Origin: Chara braunii | Taxonomy: Eukaryota; Streptophyta; Charophyceae; Charales; Characeae | Direction: 5' to 3' | DNA: 64,000 nt | NCBI GenBank assembly: GCA_003427395.1 | Contig: BFEA01000398.1 | Coordinates: 511,373-575,372 of the forward strand | Part shown: in pieces, positions 58,942 through 64,000 of the stretch | Layout: every line of letters starts with the position of its first letter | Position numbering within the stretch: the first letter of the stretch is position 1 | Translations under genes and position numbers: made by a program | The notes under the pieces: generated by a model | Seen by the model: only the letters and a program-made list of their open reading frames with translations | Database searches by the model: none | What the model was told of the DNA's origin: nothing

Positions 58942-59469
58942 GCCTAATCCCGTTTTTTCACCATTGAGGAATCAAAAAAGGAAAGAAGGAAAATAAAGTG
59001 GGAAAAGGTTGGCGGAGAAGAGTCACCCAAAACTTTGTCTCTCAGCCTCGTCAGCATCGGTGAGGCAATGGAGATGTTAACCACATACGGACTAAAAGTC
59101 CCCAAGGCTATCGCAATGTTAAGGGAAAAGGTTATAGAGAACCCAAGGTAGAACTGATATATGGATTGTCGTGACGGATGGGGGATCAAGCGGCACCCCA
59201 GGCCCAAACCACAAGCCGGTCTTTTTTAGGGTTGGGCTTAAGCAAGGCTCGCAAAGGCGGTACAAGCGAGTAGGCCAGAAGTGTCAACCAGTCCTCGTTC
59301 TAGTAACGGAAGAGAAAGAGGTATACTATGAACGACAGAGGGAATTAATATGACAAATGAGAGAGGAAGCTAAAGAAGGGTCGTGTGACTTGTGTCGTAT
59401 TAATGAGGAGAATGAGGGCAGCTTGATCGTAGGAGAGTTATGATTCCTTATAGAGGAGGATAAAACATT
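58942..59469. other. Protease-RT spacer of element 3
   Basis: Stops in all frames with short coding-like pieces (GVKPKVPKAIAMLREK-like text around 59090-59150 and QVLVLVTEEKEVYYERQREL near 59290-59350). It probably represents decayed pol N-terminus. Confidence 0.35.
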
Positions 59470-61050
59470 CATGATAAAGGTAATGAAAGATAGACATATT
59501 GTCTGTGCTTTCAATGACGAACAACGTGAACGCTTGGATGTGGACAAAATTTCAATGATTCGGATCCATACTATGCCACATCTGCGCTAGAATACGAAGG
59601 GGGCAAGATACCCAAATCCATAGGACAAGAGGAAAGTGAGCTATCTTGATGGAAAAATCCGGTCTCATGTTACCGACTATTCTAGCGGGCCGTATGCATC
59701 GTTATGGTTTTGTTTCATTAAGCCGAACGGGACCCTGAGATGGGTACAAAACTTGCAAAAGTTGAATGCAGTAACGGTGAGAGATGTGGATGGACTGTCA
59801 ATGCATATGTGGTCTAAGCATCGTGTGAGGACAGACCTATAATTTTGCTTACAAACCAATATTCTGGATATGATCAATTTTGAGTGTATCCGCTGGATCG
59901 GCCCATGACTGCCATGCATACGCTCAGGGGTCTAGTTCACATGAACATTGCCCCGCAAGGCTGGACTAATGCAGTTGTCATGGTTCAAAGACATATGGTG
60001 CGGGTGATGCAAACAGTCAGCCCTCATATCACTCAACCATATATTGACGATCTGATCGTAAAATGGCCAAAGGAGAAGGACGAGACGAAAGTAATGCCTG
60101 GAATAAGGAAGTTCGTCTGGGATCACATTCAAGATGTTTGTAAAGTCCTAGACTTGCTGGGGGAGTATAACCTGACACCCAGTGGGCCAAAGTTGAAGCA
60201 CTGCATGCGAAAGGCTACGATTTTGGGGTTTGTTTGTGACGAACGAGGTCGCTGCCCGGATGTCCGAAAAATGAACAAAATTCTTGAGTGGCCAACTCCT
60301 TTTGGAACGGTCACACAAGTGAGGGGCTTTTTAGGCACATGCGGGTTTTGAAGGGCTTTCATCAAAGGTTTTGCAACAAAGACAAAACAATTGCGGAAGC
60401 TTGTTCGTCAGGATCGGGAATGAGAATGGGGAGAGGAGTAAGAGGCAGTAGTAAGAGGGCTAAAAGGGGAATTCAAGGATGAAGGCTTGGTATTGGGGGT
60501 GTCTGACTATGCAGCCACTATGACCAGGCCTTTCATTATAGTGATGAATGTTGGTCCTACTTCTTTGGGGGGAATCCTCATTCAGAAAGATGACATAGGA
60601 GAAGAGAGGCTGCTAAAATTTAAGAGTTGCACGCTGAATACGACAGAGAGATATTATTTGCATTTTAAGCGCGAGACGTTGGCGGCTTTCCACTACCTGC
60701 GCATCTTTAGGAATTACCTATTGGGGAGGAGGTTTGTGCTACGAGTGGATCTGACTGCTCTTGCACGCTCCATCAAGAATTACGCACCTTTAGATACGAC
60801 CACTGCCAGATGGTTTACATACATCTGGATGTTCATCTTTGAATTGGAGCGAATACCAGGAAGCAAGAATATAGAAGATGGACTAAGCAGGATAAATTGG
60901 GATAGAATGAAACATCACGCACATGAGGGCTCTCCGCCTGTAGATGGCTTCCTGGACAAGAAAGAGGATATGGTACTCCATATCAATGCATGGTCTACAT
61001 CAGTGAAGGAGATGGTGACGTCAAGCCAACATATGTGGATTACCCCTTAA
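59470..61050 (+). pseudogene. Reverse transcriptase and RNase H of element 3
   Basis: The N-terminus CAFNDEQRERLDVDKISMIR matches element 2. 59636-59842 carries LWFCFIKPNGTLRWVQNLQK and NAVTVRDVDG, then breaks. The main frame 59884-61050 has LRGLVHMNIAPQGWTN, catalytic YIDD at 60040-60051, ILGFVCDERGRCPDVRKMNK and FLGTCGF. A TGA at 60349-60351 and another stop near 60480 interrupt it. RNase H starts RPFIIVMNVGPTSLGGILIQ, where the first catalytic Asp expected after the Thr/Met is Asn. It continues LLKFKSCTLNTTERYYLHFK and IPGSKNIEDGLSR. The RT fingers segment before 59884 is partly deleted. Confidence 0.88.
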
Positions 61051-61488
61051 GAGTATGAACGAAAAGAGGACATAGTCCTCAAACCGTTCCTAGAAGAAGA
61101 CCCCTAGGTGAGCAGGGGGTGGAATGGATGATGGAGTTGGTCCTCACAAGAACCCGAACGATGTGTGACGAACCATCCGTAATTGAAGACGAACCACTCC
61201 AGGCAGAAATGCATGAAAAGTTGATCGGAGGGATGGTCTGCATAAGTGAAGGAGATGGTAACGCTAAGCCAACATATGTGGATTACCCCTCAAGAGCATG
61301 AACGAAAAGAGGACATAGTCCTTAAACCGTTCATAGAAGAAGACCCCTGGGGTGAGCAGGGGGTGGAATGGATGACGGAGTTGACCCTTGCAAAAACCCG
61401 AATGTTGTATGAATAACCATCCATAATTGAAGACGGACTACCCCAGACAGAAATGCATGAAAGGTTGGTCGGGGGGATATATGTCCTG
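61003..61488 (+). repeat. 243-bp tandem duplication, in frame, after RNase H of element 3
   Basis: Units start with gtgaaggagatggt at 61003 and 61246, period 243 bp (81 codons). Shared text: cagccaacatatgtgg-like 'aagccaacatatgtggatta', 'cgaaaagaggacatagtcct', 'agcagggggtggaatggatg'. The copies differ by about one base in ten and both contain stops. Confidence 0.88.
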
Positions 61489-61550
61489 GTGAATACTCTA
61501 GTTCAAAAAGTCGCCTCGAGGATAGACGTCAGGAGCATGAGACAGTGAAG

Positions 61551-61859
61551 AGAGAAGACAAAGAGGAGAATGAAGAGTCTGAGGAAGGGGAAATAAAGGA
61601 AGCATTATGTGAAGACGAGTATGAAGGGATATACTTGGAATTAGGGTTGCTCCTTTCATGGGAGATAAGGGAAAGAGAGGTCAAGGGAAAGAGAGGTCAC
61701 AAATCACCCTCCTGGCTTGCCTCTCTTTCCCTTATCTCGCATGAAAGGAGCAACCCTAATTCCAGGTATATCCCTTCATACTCGTCTTCACGTAATGCTT
61801 CCTTTATTTCCCTTTCCTCAAACTCTTCAATGTATTCTTTCTCCTCCTGGTCTTCTCCC
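61551..61859. repeat. Large inverted repeat (arms ~140 bp, loop ~28 bp)
   Basis: The left arm 61551-61688 and the right arm 61717-61859 are reverse complements with about 8-10% mismatch and one small gap. Matching landmarks are 'gaaataaaggaagcatta' and 'taatgcttcctttatttc', and 'ttagggttgctcctttcatg' and 'catgaaaggagcaaccctaa'. Both arms encode, on their own strand, the same acidic linker (EDEYEGIYLELGLLLS). It could form a long hairpin RNA. Confidence 0.9.
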
Positions 61860-61879
61860 TTCTCTACAGGCAGATTGAT

Positions 61880-62990
61880 GTCATAGTTGCGCTACATGAT
61901 GGAAGCGCGGGCGGCCACAAGAGTAAAAATGCCGCATTCGGGAAGATATGTGGGATTTACTTCTGGGAAGGGATGAGAGAAATTATTCACATGTATTGCG
62001 AATCTTGTGTACAGTGTCAAGAGAGATAGTCTGTCACATACAAAGAACCCCTTCACCCAAGATATGTACGAGAGGTTGGGGATGTGATTCATTTAGACTT
62101 CTTAATGATGCCGCTAGGGGTAGGAGGATATTACTATATCTTCGATACGTGGGATAACCTCACAGGTTTTGTGGATGGCAAGGTCATACGCTCAAAGACT
62201 AGTGAGACGTTGGCGCAGTGCATCGAAGAATATTACCTTCGATACCCGTTTGTGGTAGAATTTGTGATGGACAGAGGGTCAGAGTTTAGTTGTGCTGAAG
62301 TGAAAGCGCTTCTAAACGAGTATTGGGTAATTGCAAAATATACAACTGCAGCAGATCCGCAAGCAAATGCGCCAGTGGAAAGAGAGCACAATACACTTAC
62401 GAGCCTTCTTGTGAAGTGGACAGTCGGAAGAAGCAATCAGTGGCCCAAGTATTTGAGGGCAACTTTCTTTATGGAGAACGTGACTGTTAAGTGAACCACA
62501 ATGTATGCGCTAGTAACACTTTGGTATGGAAGGCATGCGACATTCTCAATTGAAAACTTCCTGAAGACTTAGAGGCAGCAGCACCTAGAGACCACCTTGT
62601 CGTTCAAAGACCTGCTCGATCTAAGTGCGCGTCAGATCGGGACTATTGAGGAAAGAATCAGGGATGCGATTAATAGTTCAACAGATAGTCGCACTGCAGA
62701 TAAGTTCAGGTGGGACCGGATGGAGCGCATACGAAGAGCGTCATTGAAGATTGGGGAGGTTGTACTATTGCATGACTCCTGATTAGAAAAGCAGTGGTCC
62801 TGAAAGCTCAACAAGCGATGGCTTGGGCCACACAAAATTGCCCGTCGTGGCAACTGCTGGGCATACCAGATTGAGGAACTAAATGGGGCGAAATGAAAGG
62901 ATTGGGTGTCAGGAGCCAGATTGAAGAAGTTCGTAGCACAAAAAGAGGTAAGTATGCGTACAATAAGACTAAGTAAAGAAAATATTAGTT
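61880..62990 (+). pseudogene. Integrase of element 3
   Basis: Zinc-binding part: VALHDGSAGGHKS and CESCVQCQE. Core (frame 62084-62494): DVIHLDFLMMPLGVGG, FVMDRGSEFSCAEV (second Asp kept), DPQANAPVEREHNTLTSLL (Glu kept). The C-terminus continues in the same frame past stops: IEERIRDAINSSTDSRTADK, ASLKIGEVVLLHDS, NKRWLGPHKIARRGNC, ARLKKFV. A handful of stops and an early frame change near 62030-62084 are the only breaks. Best-preserved integrase of the window. It would insert cDNA into the chromosome. Confidence 0.87.
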
Positions 62991-63251
62991 AGAAGTCTAG
63001 TCCAGTTAGAACTAGGAGGTAGGAAAATTATTAAAAGAAAGATGTAGATGGACCGCCTGATATGGTCAATAATCTAGATGTGCATGTTTTGCTGAGGTTG
63101 TAACCAACCCATATTGATCCCCTTGTGTGCTTCTCGTTTTCTCTCGCTTGTTCTGCAGGCCTGACTTTACGAAGACAACCATGCCGAAGGGAGGGACAGA
63201 CAACCCCCGGGAGGCTTAGGTGGCGGGGAGCCATCACGACCACATTAACGG

Positions 63252-64000
63252 GTCAGCACTCCGGTCTATAACAATGGTAGTTCGGATATGTTCATCGAGC
63301 AGTTCACATAGTGTGCGACAGACAGAGGTTGGTCTGAGGGAACGATGGTCCAACACTTGAGAGGTATAGGAGAGATGAGGGCAAGGATCGAGGAGTTGCG
63401 GATGCGAGGAGGGAGCTGGTCAGAGATAGAGACGGGTCTATGGATGTTGCAACCATCAGCGATGGGGCCTAATGGGCTACCCATTCGAATGGTTGCAGAC
63501 AATCTGGATGAGTTCTTTCCAGCATATGAGGAGCATTGCAGGAAAGTGGGCGTCATGAGAGAGGAGTATCTGAGGATTGTTCCACAGTGGGCAGTACCTG
63601 GATTACGAAGGGGCGTCACTTAAATCGGGCGTACGTCGCGAGACTGGGAAGACTGCAAAGCCCAGATAAGGAGTGTTTGCAGGTTGTTTCGACACGACTC
63701 TGCGAGGCCACGAGTCAAGAGAAAGAGGAGGAGTGACAGGGTATGCGGCACAGAGAGGGGACGAGCTGGTTCACATCGACACAAAGAGGTCATCGACCTA
63801 TGAGGCGATAGGCCACCTTCATCACCCATTCTGAAGACAGGATACGATGCAAGGCCAGAGGAAGGAGTTGCTCCAAAGGTAGAGCTCGAGGTGGGACCCG
63901 TTATGGAGGCTATCCTCGAGTTGGGAGGCCATCAGAGGGCAGAGACTTTGGAGGAGGCGTGATCGATTGCGGACCTAGAGGAGTTGGAGGCCCATTTAGA
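63252..64000 (+). pseudogene. Start of a fourth gag-like region (runs off the window)
   Basis: The frame from 63252 (VSTPVYNNGSSDMFIEQFT, one TAG, then CATDRGWSEGTMVQHLRGIG) is open to 63623. It has an Arg/Glu helix (EMRARIEELRMRGGSWSEIE), DNLDEFFPAYEEHCRKVGVM and EEYLRIVPQWAVPG. This is a capsid-type helical layout common in gypsy gag, starting with a 'Y-N-G...F' opening. After a frame change, GYDARPEEGVAPKVELEVGP and VMEAILELGGHQRAETLEE continue to about the window end with one stop. The element type is unknown. It follows element 3 by only ~260 bp, with an acceptor-like 'cttgttctgcag' at 63150-63161. Confidence 0.5.

Larger units (their letters stand above)
55388..62990 (+). mobile_element. 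Ty3/gypsy-like retrotransposon 3 (decayed relative of element 2)
   Basis: Order: leader B, gag (55843 onward), linkers, protease (58408-58941), RT with YIDD (60040-60051), RNase H, linker with duplications, integrase (61880-62990). Motifs DVDKISMIRI, PQGWTN, PYIDD and QANAPVE are shared with element 2. No LTR pair or PBS could be found, so the ends are approximate. It carries more stops than element 2, plus a 243-bp tandem duplication and a large palindrome in the RNase H-integrase linker. Confidence 0.8.

Overview
The window looks like nuclear DNA of a streptophyte with a retrotransposon-rich genome, most likely a charophyte green alga such as Chara. This is inferred from two plant-type AP2/ERF domains, from Ty3/gypsy elements whose primer-binding sites match plant initiator-Met and Asp tRNAs, and from long tracts of degenerate repeats with very few intact genes. 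No bacterial operon, rRNA, tRNA or CRISPR array was found.

Layout. 1-9695 is one uninterrupted plus-strand reading frame, open at the left edge. It encodes a giant (>3,200 aa) low-complexity protein with two AP2 domains, long polyglutamine and His/Asp runs, and an acidic C-terminal third: a probable transcriptional regulator and the only convincing intact host gene. 9696-13381 is its downstream region. 13382-22060 is Ty3/gypsy element 1, with ~237-bp LTRs, a Met-type PBS, RGG/zinc-knuckle gag, protease, RT/RNase H, and an integrase with a chromodomain-like tail. It is decayed; its integrase has a 270-bp tandem duplication, and that duplication is split by a 1.3-kb poly(A)-type insertion. 22061-31560 is mostly non-coding, with AT-rich DNA, (GA)n and (GT)n, and a dispersed repeat (A) followed by a conserved leader (B) and a gag-like ORF.

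31565-35285 carries the most unusual feature: five recognisable tandem copies of a ~150-180-residue domain, plus a shorter duplicated module. They surround an Asp-tRNA primer-binding site and precede the gag-pol of element 2 (gag 35348, protease 37127, RT/RNase H to 39573, integrase to 40890). I do not recognise the domain. 40900-46426 holds nested tandem duplications, two small ORF fragments, and a second copy of repeat A carrying a MITE-like 138-bp insertion.

46427-51333 is a satellite block: (GA)n, a 53-bp minisatellite, a ~171-172-bp satellite and (GAA)n. 51334-55387 is pyrimidine-rich duplicated DNA. 55388-62990 is element 3, a relative of element 2: leader B, gag, a protease with a changed active site, RT/RNase H, a 243-bp in-frame duplication, a ~140-bp-arm palindrome and an integrase. 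63252-64000 is the start of a fourth gag.

How the parts relate. Each element has the usual gag-PR-RT-RH-IN order, all on the plus strand, but all are broken by stops and frameshifts. Elements 2 and 3 belong to one lineage (YIDD reverse transcriptase and a shared N-terminal pol motif), distinct from element 1 (YLDD). Many stops fit C-to-T decay, suggesting old, methylated, silenced copies.
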